Shown: piece after piece, positions 1 to 7,883 of the stretch
Layout of the letters: every line of letters begins with the position of its first letter
How positions within the stretch are numbered: position 1 is the stretch's first letter
Source of the DNA: JAAYLC01 sp964636665
GTDB lineage: Bacteria > Bacteroidota > Bacteroidia > Flavobacteriales > Flavobacteriaceae
Direction of reading: 5' to 3'
Length of the DNA stretch: 37,665 nt
NCBI GenBank assembly: GCA_964636665.1
Contig: CAZWVT010000014.1
Span: 1 to 37,665, forward strand
Notes under the pieces: model-generated
What the model saw: only the letters and a program-made list of their open reading frames with translations
Told to the model about the DNA's origin: nothing
Database searches by the model: none
Translations under genes and position numbers: made by a program

Positions 1-26
1 AAAACCTACCTGCAACGCTTGTTACA

Positions 27-54
27 TTTGTAAACTTCTTGCTGTTTACCTTTG
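27..54 (+). promoter_or_regulatory. Predicted Bacteroidota promoter for the M14 peptidase gene
   Basis: A TTTG at 27-30 (-33 element) is followed after 16 bases by TACCTTTG at 47-54, a perfect match to the known TAnnTTTG -7 element. Transcription would begin only about 10 bases before the ATG at 69. A second TAnnTTTG (TACATTTG, 23-30) overlaps the -33 element. Confidence 0.55.
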
Positions 55-68
55 TAAAAAAAAGAAAA

Positions 69-1205
69 ATGGACACTTGGGAATCTTGGTACGATAAAAA
101 TTTTGAACACGCTTTAAAAGGAAGGTATATAAATTTTAAAGCCATTGAGCCACTGTTAAATCGTCATCAAAAGAACTTTCAGATTGCATCTGTAGGAAAA
201 TCTGTTTTGGGAAAAGACATTCCCCTGATAGATTTTGGAAACGGCAATAAAAAAGTATTGATTTGGTCGCAAATGCATGGCAACGAAACTACTTGCACCA
301 AAGCATTGTTTGATTTTTTGAAATATATAGAACATCAAATAGCGCATGATTCTATAAAACAGCTGTTGTCGAAATTTCATTTTTACATCATTCCCATACT
401 TAATATTGATGGGGCGGAGGTCTATACACGAGAAAATGCAAATCAAGTCGATCTCAATCGGGACTTTCAGAACTTTTCTCAACCTGAAACTGGCGTATTA
501 AAACAGGTTTTTAGTAAAATCAAACCGGATTTATGTCTTAATATGCACGATCAACGTACGATATTTGGAGTCGGAAAAAATCCTGCCACAATTTCCTTTT
601 TGTCTCCTGCAGCGGATTCTGAATGTACAATTACGGCTTCGCGAAAGCAATCGATGAAACATATTGAAAAGATGAATGCTGTTTTGCAAGAATTTATACC
701 CAATCAAGTGGGCAGGTATGACGATACTTTTAATCTCAATTGTGCGGGAGATTATTTTCAGCAAGCCGGAGTTCCCACGATTTTGTTTGAAGCAGGTCAT
801 TTTCCCGATGATTATAACCGTGAGATTACGAGAAAGTACCTCTTTTTATCGTTGCTTGCGCTTTTTGATTTGACATTAGTTCCGGAGAATTCTTGGAAAT
901 CTTATGTTTCGATTCCCGAAAATGTTAAAATATTTAGAGATTTGATTATTAGAAATGTTAAGATTGGAAAATCATCAGAAAAAATTGATGTTTTGGTTCA
1001 ATACCGGGAAGTTTTGAAAGATTCACAAATTATTTTTGAAGCTTATATTGATGATGTCGGAGATTTTCCAAATTTGATTGGTCATCGTGAAATTGACTAT
1101 CTTAATAAGGATTTTGAGATAAATAATAAAGAGATGATGAAAAAAGGGATTAAACTCACGGATATTTTTAACGAATGTAGTAAAAACCTAACTTATTTTT
1201 CATAA
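69..1205 (+). CDS. M14-family zinc carboxypeptidase-like protein
   Basis: This 378-residue protein looks like an M14 (carboxypeptidase A-type) zinc metallopeptidase or related deacylase. Counting from the ATG at 69, the zinc ligands are His70 and Glu73 in an HGNE motif and His160 in NMHDQ. Glu241 in FEAGH is placed like the catalytic glutamate of the family. There is no signal peptide, so it is probably cytoplasmic and could act on peptidoglycan-derived or other short peptides. The last ~120 residues lie beyond the catalytic domain and I do not recognise them. The frame is open upstream to a TTG at 39, but that TTG lies within the predicted promoter, so the ATG at 69 is the better start. The downstream neighbour is an Lrp/AsnC regulator on the same strand with its own promoter. 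The family is fairly certain; the substrate is not known. Confidence 0.8.
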   Translation: MDTWESWYDKNFEHALKGRYINFKAIEPLLNRHQKNFQIASVGKSVLGKDIPLIDFGNGNKKVLIWSQMHGNETTCTKALFDFLKYIEHQIAHDSIKQLLSKFHFYIIPILNIDGAEVYTRENANQVDLNRDFQNFSQPETGVLKQVFSKIKPDLCLNMHDQRTIFGVGKNPATISFLSPAADSECTITASRKQSMKHIEKMNAVLQEFIPNQVGRYDDTFNLNCAGDYFQQAGVPTILFEAGHFPDDYNREITRKYLFLSLLALFDLTLVPENSWKSYVSIPENVKIFRDLIIRNVKIGKSSEKIDVLVQYREVLKDSQIIFEAYIDDVGDFPNLIGHREIDYLNKDFEINNKEMMKKGIKLTDIFNECSKNLTYFS

Positions 1206-1210
1206 AACGT

Positions 1211-1240
1211 TTTGCAATACTAAAAAACTGATTAATTTTG
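1211..1240 (+). promoter_or_regulatory. Predicted promoter of the Lrp/AsnC-type regulator gene
   Basis: TTTG at 1211-1214 and TAATTTTG at 1233-1240 are separated by 18 bases and match the Bacteroidota -33/-7 consensus. The octamer TTTTGCAA occurs at 1210-1217 and again at 1236-1243, covering both promoter elements at 26-bp spacing. This could allow binding by the regulator itself, since autoregulation is common in this family; that is inference. Confidence 0.55.
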
Positions 1241-1253
1241 CAAAAAAATTATT

Positions 1254-1733
1254 ATGGCAAAGTTTAAATTAGATGACATTGATCACAAGATCTTAGACCT
1301 TTTAATTGATAATACCAGAATCCCCTTCACTGATATTGCAAAACAGCTTAATATTTCTGCGGGAACAGTTCACGTTAGGGTGAAGAAGATGGAGGATGCA
1401 GGTATCATAACCGGGTCAACCTTACAAGTAGATTATGACAAGTTAGGGTATTCGTTTATTGCTTATGTGGGTGTGTTTATCCATAAAACATCACAAACTC
1501 AGTTTGTTATGGAACGCATTAGCCACATTCCAAATGTTACTGTAGCTCATGTAACTACAGGGAAATTTAATATTTTCTGTAAAATTCGCGCAAGAGATAC
1601 TTCGCATGCAAAAGATGTTATTTATCAAATTGACGACATCGAAGGTGTGAATAGAACAGAAACTATGATTTCGATGGAAGAAAGCATTAATGACAAAAAA
1701 CGATTGTTGCATACAATCTTCAACGAGTTATAA
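1254..1733 (+). CDS. Lrp/AsnC-family transcriptional regulator
   Basis: The 159-residue protein has the standard Lrp/AsnC size and layout. An N-terminal winged helix-turn-helix occupies about residues 5-60, opening with the family-typical DDIDHKILDLL and a recognition helix near NISAGTVHVRVKKM. It is followed by the C-terminal RAM (ligand and oligomerisation) domain at about 68-150. Members form dimers and octamers and often sense amino acids, controlling amino-acid metabolism or transport. The upstream peptidase could feed amino acids to such a sensor, but that link is only inferred. The gene has its own promoter and is closed by a strong intrinsic terminator, so it is probably a monocistronic unit. 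Confidence 0.93.
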   Translation: MAKFKLDDIDHKILDLLIDNTRIPFTDIAKQLNISAGTVHVRVKKMEDAGIITGSTLQVDYDKLGYSFIAYVGVFIHKTSQTQFVMERISHIPNVTVAHVTTGKFNIFCKIRARDTSHAKDVIYQIDDIEGVNRTETMISMEESINDKKRLLHTIFNEL

Positions 1734-1753
1734 TTTTTTCTAAACGTAATGAT

Positions 1754-1785
1754 AAAACCTTTGCTTAGCCGCAAAGGTTTTTTTA
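1754..1785 (+). terminator. Intrinsic terminator after the Lrp/AsnC gene
   Basis: AAAACCTTTGC (1754-1764) pairs perfectly with GCAAAGGTTTT (1771-1781) around a 6-base loop. The stem runs into a T-tract. It lies 20 bases after the stop codon. Confidence 0.9.
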
Positions 1786-1825
1786 TTTTCAAACTTTTGT
1801 AGCATTTAACTATTCAACCATTTAT

Positions 1826-2788
1826 ATGAAAATATTTAAACTTCTTAAAGAAACCTACAAAAGTTGGAATGATAACGAACCTTGGGCAAAAAGTGCGATT
1901 ATCGCTTATTACGCATTGTTTTCACTTCCATCTTTGTTGATTATTACCATACATTTTGCAGGAGTCTTTTTCGGAAGGCAGGCAGTACAAGGTCGGATTA
2001 CTCATGAATTTGAAGGATTAATCGGTTCAGAAAGTGCACAATTAATTCAATCGATTATCGCTAATTCCAGTCTTTCTGCAAATTCGACAATTTTTATCGT
2101 TATTGGTATCGGAACACTGATATTTGGTGCCTCCGGTGTGTTTGTGCAACTGCAAAAAGCATTAAACAATATTTGGGGTGTCCGTTTAAAAAAAACAGGG
2201 ATTCTAAGCGTCATCAGACACCGGGCATTGGCATTCGGAATGGTTTTGGTAATTGGTCTGCTGCTTTTGATTTCGTTAGTTCTCAGCACAGCTATCAATG
2301 CATTTAGTGATTTTATCGGTTCTCAATATGTAAAACTTTCTCCGGAATTAATACGCGTCATCAATTTCCTCATTTCCCAAGTTATTATTACTGCATTATT
2401 TGCCACGATTTTTACTTTGTTACCGGACGTAAAAGTAAAATGGCGAACCAATATTATTGGCGCGGCGATGACCACGCTACTTTTTTTAATAGGTAAATAT
2501 TTAATCGGATTTTATTTTTCTACTTCCGATCCGGCTTCTGCTTATGGAGCTGCGGGAAGCTTGGTGTTAATTCTCTTGTGGGTTTATTATACCTGTTTGA
2601 TTTTATTCTTTGGTGCAGAATTGACAGTAAATCGGGCATTGATGAACAATATTAAAATAGAACCCACGGAATACGCTGTTCCGTCTTATGAACAAGAATT
2701 AGAAAAATTAAGAGAATTTAAGAAGCAAGTTGAGGAACGAAGAAAGAAATCTGAGCAACTGTGTTCAGGAGGCGATTCTGACTGTTAA
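1826..2788 (+). CDS. YihY/BrkB-family inner-membrane protein
   Basis: The 320-residue protein belongs to the YihY/virulence factor BrkB family, whose members are inner-membrane proteins of poorly known function (once mis-assigned as ribonuclease BN). Six hydrophobic segments are visible, including ones at roughly residues 28-48, 86-106, 137-160 and 185-200. The family-typical stretches LIFGASGVFVQLQKALNNIW and SAYGAAGSLVLILLWVYY are present. The C-terminal ~45 residues are charged and probably cytoplasmic. No TAnnTTTG element is obvious upstream; a degenerate AACTTTTG lies about 30 bases before the ATG. The family call is secure; a transport or envelope role is unproven. Confidence 0.9.
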   Translation: MKIFKLLKETYKSWNDNEPWAKSAIIAYYALFSLPSLLIITIHFAGVFFGRQAVQGRITHEFEGLIGSESAQLIQSIIANSSLSANSTIFIVIGIGTLIFGASGVFVQLQKALNNIWGVRLKKTGILSVIRHRALAFGMVLVIGLLLLISLVLSTAINAFSDFIGSQYVKLSPELIRVINFLISQVIITALFATIFTLLPDVKVKWRTNIIGAAMTTLLFLIGKYLIGFYFSTSDPASAYGAAGSLVLILLWVYYTCLILFFGAELTVNRALMNNIKIEPTEYAVPSYEQELEKLREFKKQVEERRKKSEQLCSGGDSDC

Positions 2789-2814
2789 TGTTTTTCATAA
2801 AAAATACATATCCG

Positions 2815-2844
2815 TTGATTTTACGACTCCATATTTATAATTTG
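2815..2844 (+). promoter_or_regulatory. Possible promoter of the DJ-1/PfpI gene
   Basis: TTG at 2815-2817 is followed after 18 bases by TATAATTTG at 2836-2844, which has one extra base compared with TAnnTTTG. The ATG follows 28 bases later. The match is imperfect. Confidence 0.35.
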
Positions 2845-2872
2845 CGTTTTAAAACAAATAAAAATTAAAAAT

Positions 2873-3421
2873 ATGGAAAAGAAAATTGCAATTTTAACTG
2901 AAGAAGGGTTTGAAGAAATAGAATTGACTTCACCCAAAGAAGCGATGGAAAAAGAAGGATTTAAAACCGAAATCATCAGTACAAAATCCGAAAAAATTAA
3001 ATCTTGGAATGATGGAAATTGGAGCAACGAATACAAGGTCGATCAAGTTGTCGAAAATGTAAATGCTTCAGATTACGATGCACTTTTTATTCCCGGAGGC
3101 GTTATAAATCCCGACAAATTACGGCGGAGTGAAGAAGCGCTGAGTTTTATCCGCGATTTTTTCAAACAGAAAAAACCGGTTGCTTCTATTTGTCACGGTC
3201 CACAGGTACTGATTTCCGCTGATGTGGTAAAAGATAGAAAAATGACTTCTTTCCACTCTGTAAAAGACGATATAATCAATGCGGGAGCGAAATGGGAGGA
3301 TAGTGAAGTAGTGGTAGATAATGGTTTGGTTACAAGTCGTAATCCGGATGATTTGGAAGCTTTCAACGCTAAATTAATAGAAGAAATTAAAGAAGGAAAG
3401 CATTCGGAGCAACACGCTTAA
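2873..3421 (+). CDS. DJ-1/PfpI (YajL/YhbO-type) family protein
   Basis: This 182-residue protein has the single-domain DJ-1/PfpI fold of the YhbO/PfpI branch, whose members are described as proteases, glyoxalases or protein deglycases involved in stress protection. The nucleophile is Cys107 in the SICHGPQVL elbow with His108 beside it. The conserved acidic residue is in GFEEIEL (Glu14 or Glu15), and the LFIPGG strand and turn is present at about residues 71-76. It is cytoplasmic, with no signal peptide. It stands alone, with a possible promoter before it and a strong terminator after it. Which of the debated activities it has cannot be decided from sequence. Confidence 0.9.
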   Translation: MEKKIAILTEEGFEEIELTSPKEAMEKEGFKTEIISTKSEKIKSWNDGNWSNEYKVDQVVENVNASDYDALFIPGGVINPDKLRRSEEALSFIRDFFKQKKPVASICHGPQVLISADVVKDRKMTSFHSVKDDIINAGAKWEDSEVVVDNGLVTSRNPDDLEAFNAKLIEEIKEGKHSEQHA

Positions 3422-3445
3422 TGAACAATTTATTTTAGCTTACAG

Positions 3446-3480
3446 AAGAGCAAAGGATTAATTAAACCCTTTGCTCTTTT
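3446..3480 (+). terminator. Intrinsic terminator after the DJ-1/PfpI gene
   Basis: AAGAGCAAAGG (3446-3456) pairs with CCTTTGCTCTT (3468-3478) to give an 11-bp perfect stem with an 11-base loop, then TTGT. Because the next gene ends at 3486 on the other strand, the same stem may also serve it, though its U-tract on that strand is weak. Confidence 0.85.
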
Positions 3481-3485
3481 GTATT

Positions 3486-3806
3486 TTACTCTTCTTCGTC
3501 ATCCAATTCAATACCTTCGACCTCATCCAATTTTTTGTCATCTAAAATTTCTGAAATTGGCTCGGTGAATTCAGTTTCGTCGTAATCTTCTTCATCAAAA
3601 TTTGCCATACTGTTTTCAAGTCGGGAACTTACTTTTACCAAATAAATAGTATTGGAAGTTCGAACTTCAACAGCTTCTATCGTTTCGTTCTTGCTATTTT
3701 TAAAGGTTATAATGTGGTCATCATCATATCCGTCGGGATATTTTTCAACAAGCAGCGAAAGAATTTCGGGGGTTAACTTCTTGTAATCAACAATAACTCG
3801 TTTCAT
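3486..3806 (-). CDS. Small acidic conserved protein of unknown function
   Basis: This 106-residue protein begins MKRVIVDYKKLTPEILSLL and ends in a very acidic tail (about residues 68-106 are rich in Asp and Glu). Residues 1-60 look like a small alpha/beta domain with a PDGYDDD turn. I recall similar proteins in other Flavobacteriia beside proline dehydrogenase and aroB genes, but know of no assigned function. The start is the ATG at 3806; a TTG nine bases upstream is also in frame but less likely. It lies 70 bases downstream of aroB on the same strand, so it may be co-transcribed with it. The acidic tail could mediate protein contacts or mimic nucleic acid; that is speculation. Confidence 0.75.
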   Translation of the reverse strand: MKRVIVDYKKLTPEILSLLVEKYPDGYDDDHIITFKNSKNETIEAVEVRTSNTIYLVKVSSRLENSMANFDEEDYDETEFTEPISEILDDKKLDEVEGIELDDEEE

Positions 3807-3876
3807 AAAAATCAACTTTTTTTGAGGGTAAAACTATTCAAAAAAATAGCAAACAAAAGTTTTTTAAGAAATATTT

Positions 3877-4932
3877 TTAATGGTGATGATAAAAATGAAA
3901 AGCATCAAAAATAAGCGCTTCATTTACTTCGCAATCAAGGGCAAAATCGCCTAAATTCTTCATTAAAACAAATTTTACTTTCCCGTTGCTGTTTTTCTTG
4001 TCAAACATCATAAGCTCAATGATTGTTTTAATAGCCGATTCGTCATAGAAATGCTTCTCAAACAAGGAAAGAGTGTAAGTAGTAATTGCTTCTAATTTAT
4101 CTTTTGGAAATCCGTAAATACGATGAGAAAGATAAGTTTCCAGAATCATTCCAATGGCTATGGCTTCTCCGTGCAGCAATGGAATTTGACCTTTTCCTAA
4201 TGAAAATGTTTCTATTGCGTGACCCAGTGTATGACCGTAATTTAAAATTTTCCGTTCATTTTTTTCTTGCGGATCTTTTGCTACAATTTTCTGTTTGACA
4301 GATATGGAATCGGGAATGATTTCATAAATGCTTTGTAAATCTTCCAGCTGGAGTTTTGAAATTCGTTCCCATTCTTGTTCTCCTTCAATAAGTGCATGTT
4401 TTATGACTTCGGCCATTCCGGATAATAGCTGTTCTTTTGGAAGCGTAAAGAGAAAATCGGAATCTATTACAATAAACTGCGGCAAACTGATGGTTCCAAT
4501 TTGGTTTTTTACATGATGCAAATCGATGCCGGTTTTTCCACCAATGGCAGCATCTACCATTGCCAGAAGTGTTGTGGGAATATGAATAAACGGCATTCCT
4601 CGTTTGTAAGTTGAAGCAGCAAAACCGCCGACATCCGTAATCATCCCACCGCCAAGGTTGAGAATTAAACTATTTTTATCGGCTTTTTTTTGTGCTAAAG
4701 TTTCCCAGATAAAAAGGGTTGTAGCAATATTTTTGTTTTTTTCGCCTGTAGGAATTCGCATAATTTCAAAAACCGAGCAATTAAAATTCTTGATAAAATG
4801 AGGCAGACAGTGCGTTTCGATATGCTCATCAATAATTACAAATACATTAATCACCTCATGTTGAGCAATGTATTCTTCCAGTTTTTGCCATGCTTCACTT
4901 GAATAAAAAACCATTCCGGGAGTGTTTGTCAT
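3877..4932 (-). CDS. aroB: 3-dehydroquinate synthase
   Basis: The 351-residue enzyme converts DAHP to 3-dehydroquinate, step two of the shikimate pathway in the cytoplasm, using NAD+ and a divalent metal. The signature stretch GGGMITDVGGFAASTYKRG is present around residues 93-111, and IPTTLLAMVDAAIGGKTGID around 117-136. Metal ligands are the Glu in SGMAEVIKH and the His residues in NYGHTLGHAIE and LLHGEAIAIGM. The length is usual for AroB. It is transcribed divergently from the proline dehydrogenase gene and probably together with the downstream acidic protein. The ATG start is supported by a promoter element about 40 bases upstream. No other shikimate genes are in the window. Confidence 0.97.
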   Translation of the reverse strand: MTNTPGMVFYSSEAWQKLEEYIAQHEVINVFVIIDEHIETHCLPHFIKNFNCSVFEIMRIPTGEKNKNIATTLFIWETLAQKKADKNSLILNLGGGMITDVGGFAASTYKRGMPFIHIPTTLLAMVDAAIGGKTGIDLHHVKNQIGTISLPQFIVIDSDFLFTLPKEQLLSGMAEVIKHALIEGEQEWERISKLQLEDLQSIYEIIPDSISVKQKIVAKDPQEKNERKILNYGHTLGHAIETFSLGKGQIPLLHGEAIAIGMILETYLSHRIYGFPKDKLEAITTYTLSLFEKHFYDESAIKTIIELMMFDKKNSNGKVKFVLMKNLGDFALDCEVNEALIFDAFHFYHHH

Positions 4933-4970
4933 CTTAAAAAATCGCTATTTAATTCGTGTCATATAAATTT

Positions 4971-4978
4971 CAAAACTA
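4971..4978 (-). promoter_or_regulatory. Predicted -7 promoter element for aroB
   Basis: Read on the minus strand the sequence is TAGTTTTG, a perfect TAnnTTTG, ending 38 bases before the aroB ATG. No clear TTG -33 element is seen upstream. Confidence 0.4.
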
Positions 4979-5009
4979 ACTATATTTATGCACTTTTATT
5001 TACATACTT

Positions 5010-6182
5010 ATGGCATCAGAAAAAATATTTGATAATACGGAAGTTGCCTTTCAGTTAAAGAGTGATTCTGAGTTGAAAAGAGCTTATTTTCTTTTTAAAA
5101 TGATTTCTAAAGAACCGCTTGTCAGAATCGGTACTGCCGTAACAAGATTTGCACTAAAACTTAATCTTCCTGTTGAAGGATTGATACGCACAACGGTTTT
5201 TGATCATTTTTGTGGCGGTGTAAATGAAATCGACTGCATGTCAACTGTAGCGCGCCTTGAAGAAGCCGGTGTGTATTCAATTTTAGATTATTCTGTAGAA
5301 GGTCAAGAAGACGATAAAGTATTTCGTGCGACTGCCAATAAAATTTTGGATTTGACAAAATTTGCCAAGAATAAGAACAGTATGCCTTTTTCTGTTTTTA
5401 AGCCCACCGGATTGGGAAAATTTGAGATTTTCAGGAAAATTACCGAAAATGAATCTTTATCAGAAGCTGAACAAAAACAATGGTTAAATACGGTGGAATA
5501 CTATAACGTTATTTCTCAAGCAGCCGTTGCTGCCGATGTCTGTCTTCTTATAGATTCCGAACATTCGTGGATGCAAGATGCGGTGGATGATTTATGTGAG
5601 GAAATGATGGTTAAATACAATAAGGTCAAGCCACATGTATTTAATACGCTTCAGCTGTATCGATGGGATCGGATGGAATATTTAAAAGAACAACATCAAA
5701 AAGCCAAAGAAAAGGGTTATAAATTGGGATACAAAATTGTTCGCGGTGCGTATCTGGAAGTTGAAAACGAACGTGCCCAAGAAAAAGGGTATCCTACACC
5801 TATATGTGCCAGCAAACAAGAAACAGACGACAACTTCAATACATGTTTGGAATATATCATAGAAAACATTGATGATATTTCAGTTTTTATCGGCACGCAC
5901 AATGAGGAAAGTACGTATTATGCAATGGAATTAATGGAAAAACACGGTCTGGAAAAAGACGATTCCAGAATATGGTTTGGACAACTTTACGGAATGAGCG
6001 ATCACATTACTTTTAATCTTGCAAAAGCGGGATATAATGTTTCCAAATACATTCCTTTCGGACCGGTTAAAGACGTGATGCCTTATTTGATAAGACGAGC
6101 CGAAGAAAACACATCGGTTGCAGGTCAAACGACAAGAGAATTGACTTTGTTGTCAAAAGAAACGAAACGTCGAAAATTGTAA
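5010..6182 (+). CDS. Proline dehydrogenase (monofunctional, FAD-dependent)
   Basis: The 390-residue protein oxidises L-proline to pyrroline-5-carboxylate using FAD and passes electrons to the membrane quinone pool. It is the stand-alone TIM-barrel form, not the bifunctional PutA. Family marks are KIVRGAYLEVENERA near residue 243, FIGTHNEES near 291, the WFGQLYGMSD segment and the substrate-binding stretch KYIPFGPVKDVMPYLIRRAEEN near 345-366, which holds the paired arginines. The ATG at 5010 is the natural start. It is divergent from aroB, and its stop lies one base from the stop of the convergent gene, leaving no room for a terminator. A pyrroline-5-carboxylate dehydrogenase is not in the window. 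Confidence 0.95.
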   Translation: MASEKIFDNTEVAFQLKSDSELKRAYFLFKMISKEPLVRIGTAVTRFALKLNLPVEGLIRTTVFDHFCGGVNEIDCMSTVARLEEAGVYSILDYSVEGQEDDKVFRATANKILDLTKFAKNKNSMPFSVFKPTGLGKFEIFRKITENESLSEAEQKQWLNTVEYYNVISQAAVAADVCLLIDSEHSWMQDAVDDLCEEMMVKYNKVKPHVFNTLQLYRWDRMEYLKEQHQKAKEKGYKLGYKIVRGAYLEVENERAQEKGYPTPICASKQETDDNFNTCLEYIIENIDDISVFIGTHNEESTYYAMELMEKHGLEKDDSRIWFGQLYGMSDHITFNLAKAGYNVSKYIPFGPVKDVMPYLIRRAEENTSVAGQTTRELTLLSKETKRRKL

Positions 6183-6183
6183 T

Positions 6184-6570
6184 TTAATCGTTCTTATCAT
6201 CTCGTAAAAACACATTTTCAATTTCCGCCACATAATCACAAAAAGAAATTTCCAGCTGAAGTTCTTTTTCCTGAATAACGCCGTCAACATAATAAACCTG
6301 ACAAGCATCACGGCTGGTTTTGCTTTTAGAAAAATCTACTTTACCGTTTTTGAGAATGTCTTCCACGGATGCTGTATCGATGTTATGTTTATTAAAAAAC
6401 ATCAGGCTTTCTTCGGAAAAGGAGCGGGGTGCAATTTGAAGATGCTTTAGAGTTCTTGCTTGTGGTCCATAAGCACAAGAAGATTTTTTCCCGCCTAAAA
6501 TAAAAAAAAGAATAATAATTCCGAGAACAGCTCCTCCGGAAAAATATAGCAATCGATGTTTTAGTTTCAT
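6184..6570 (-). CDS. Membrane-anchored conserved protein, DUF4258-like
   Basis: This 128-residue protein has an N-terminal membrane segment (about residues 7-26, LLYFSGGAVLGIIILFFILG) followed by a soluble domain with a CAYGPQARTLKHL motif. The order of elements resembles flavobacterial proteins I remember being labelled DUF4258, but this comes from memory and not from a search. Three Cys residues (in SSCAYG, DACQVYY and SFCDY) are notable in a protein whose domain may face the periplasm. It sits 40 bases downstream of the alanine-dehydrogenase-like gene on the same strand and may share its transcript. Its function is unknown. Confidence 0.7.
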   Translation of the reverse strand: MKLKHRLLYFSGGAVLGIIILFFILGGKKSSCAYGPQARTLKHLQIAPRSFSEESLMFFNKHNIDTASVEDILKNGKVDFSKSKTSRDACQVYYVDGVIQEKELQLEISFCDYVAEIENVFLRDDKND

Positions 6571-6610
6571 TTAAAATGAATGATTTCTATGTGTATTGAA
6601 ATACAAATAA

Positions 6611-7810
6611 TTAAAAAATCAGCAAATTTAAATCATTGTATGGAATATCAAACCAATCTGCAATTGTTTTGTTGGTCAGAATTCCGTGGTAAAAATACAG
6701 ACCATTTTTTAAACCTTCATCCATTCTGATGGCATTTTCAAAACCTCCGTTTTCTGCAATTTTTAAAAGATAAGGACTGAAAATGTTACTGATTGTAAGC
6801 GAGGCACTTCGGGGATAACGTGCCGGTATGTTTGGAACTCCATAATGGATAACATCGTGTTTTATAAAATATGGATTTTCATGAGAAGTCATCTCGGTAG
6901 TTTCAAAACAACCGCCCATATCCACGCAAACATCAATGATAATCGAACCTTTTTTCATGGTTCGCACAATGTCTTCGGTTACAATAATGGGCGTGCGATT
7001 TTTACCGCGAATGGCGCCAATTGCCACATCGCATTTTTTTAGAGCTTCTAAAAGGTTTTTGGGTTGTAGGGTAGAAGTATGAAGAAATCTGCCTACATTA
7101 TTTTGAATGCGTCTTAACTTGGTTACAGAACTATCAAAAACCCGAACGTTTGCGCCCAGACCAATTGCAGTTTTGATAGCGTATTCGCCCACAGTTCCGG
7201 CTCCGATAACCACAACTTCAACAGGAGAAACGCCACTGATGTTTCCAAATAAAAGTCCACTGCCATTTTTTTGATTGCTCATAAGTTCAGAAGCTATTAA
7301 AATTGAGGCAGTACCGGCAATTTCACTCAAAGCACGAACCAGAGAAAAACTGTCGGTCTCATCTTTTATAAACTCAAATGCCATTGCGGTAAGTTTGCGC
7401 TTTTCCAATTCTTCAAAATAGGCTTTTTTCCGAGTCTTAAGTTGCAAAGCAGAAATAATGACAGAACGAGGTTTGATGAGTTTTAATTCATCCAGCGTTG
7501 GCGGTTCTACTTTTAAAATTATGGGACATTCAAAAACTTCATTGCGATTGTTAGTGATGGTCGCACCTGCTTCGGAATATTCTCTGTCGGTGTAACCGGC
7601 TTCTATGCCTGCATTGTTTTCGATGAGAATACGATGTCCATTATTCACAATGGTTTTAACCGCATCAGGCGTTAAACATATCCGGCGTTCTTGAGAATAT
7701 GATTCACGTGGAAGTCCAATATACAATTCTCCTTTAGTACGGGTAATCTCCAAAGTTTCCTCCTGAGGAAGCAATTGAGAAGTGGTAAATGGTGTTTTTG
7801 GACGATTCAT
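6611..7810 (-). CDS. Alanine dehydrogenase / PntA-like NAD(P)-binding protein, catalytic residues altered
   Basis: The 399-residue protein has the two-domain fold of alanine dehydrogenase and the transhydrogenase alpha subunit: an AlaDh_PNT N-terminal domain (about 31-165), then a Rossmann NAD domain with VVIGAGTVGEYA near residues 200-211. The Asp in VDMGGCFET matches the conserved Asp270 of mycobacterial Ald. An N-terminal extension of about 28 residues precedes the usual start. By eye alignment to mycobacterial Ald, Lys75 is replaced by Glu (LKVEPPT instead of LKVKEP) and His96 by Gln (SALQLKT instead of TFLHLAA), while the substrate-binding Arg in ERRICLTP is kept. Annotation as alanine dehydrogenase is therefore doubtful. 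It follows tsaE by 73 bases, and a 19-bp inverted repeat lies between them. I recall similar genes next to tsaE and porX in other Flavobacteriia. Confidence 0.8.
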   Translation of the reverse strand: MNRPKTPFTTSQLLPQEETLEITRTKGELYIGLPRESYSQERRICLTPDAVKTIVNNGHRILIENNAGIEAGYTDREYSEAGATITNNRNEVFECPIILKVEPPTLDELKLIKPRSVIISALQLKTRKKAYFEELEKRKLTAMAFEFIKDETDSFSLVRALSEIAGTASILIASELMSNQKNGSGLLFGNISGVSPVEVVVIGAGTVGEYAIKTAIGLGANVRVFDSSVTKLRRIQNNVGRFLHTSTLQPKNLLEALKKCDVAIGAIRGKNRTPIIVTEDIVRTMKKGSIIIDVCVDMGGCFETTEMTSHENPYFIKHDVIHYGVPNIPARYPRSASLTISNIFSPYLLKIAENGGFENAIRMDEGLKNGLYFYHGILTNKTIADWFDIPYNDLNLLIF

Positions 7811-7843
7811 GAAGATTGATTTTCTACGGCTTCAATTTACATA

Positions 7844-7862
7844 TTTTATACAATGTATAAAA
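7844..7862. repeat. 19-bp perfect inverted repeat upstream of the alanine-dehydrogenase-like gene
   Basis: TTTTATACA and TGTATAAAA (9-bp arms) flank a single central base. It lies 34 bases upstream of the start codon at 7810 and 22 bases after the tsaE stop. Its odd symmetry and AT content suit a dimeric regulator site better than a terminator, because the stem has almost no GC. Confidence 0.6.
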
Positions 7863-7883
7863 ATTCAGTTCATTTCCGATGTT

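Noticed and set aside
39..68. Upstream TTG start for the M14 peptidase
   Set aside because: It lies inside the predicted promoter and adds residues with no family support; the ATG at 69 fits better.
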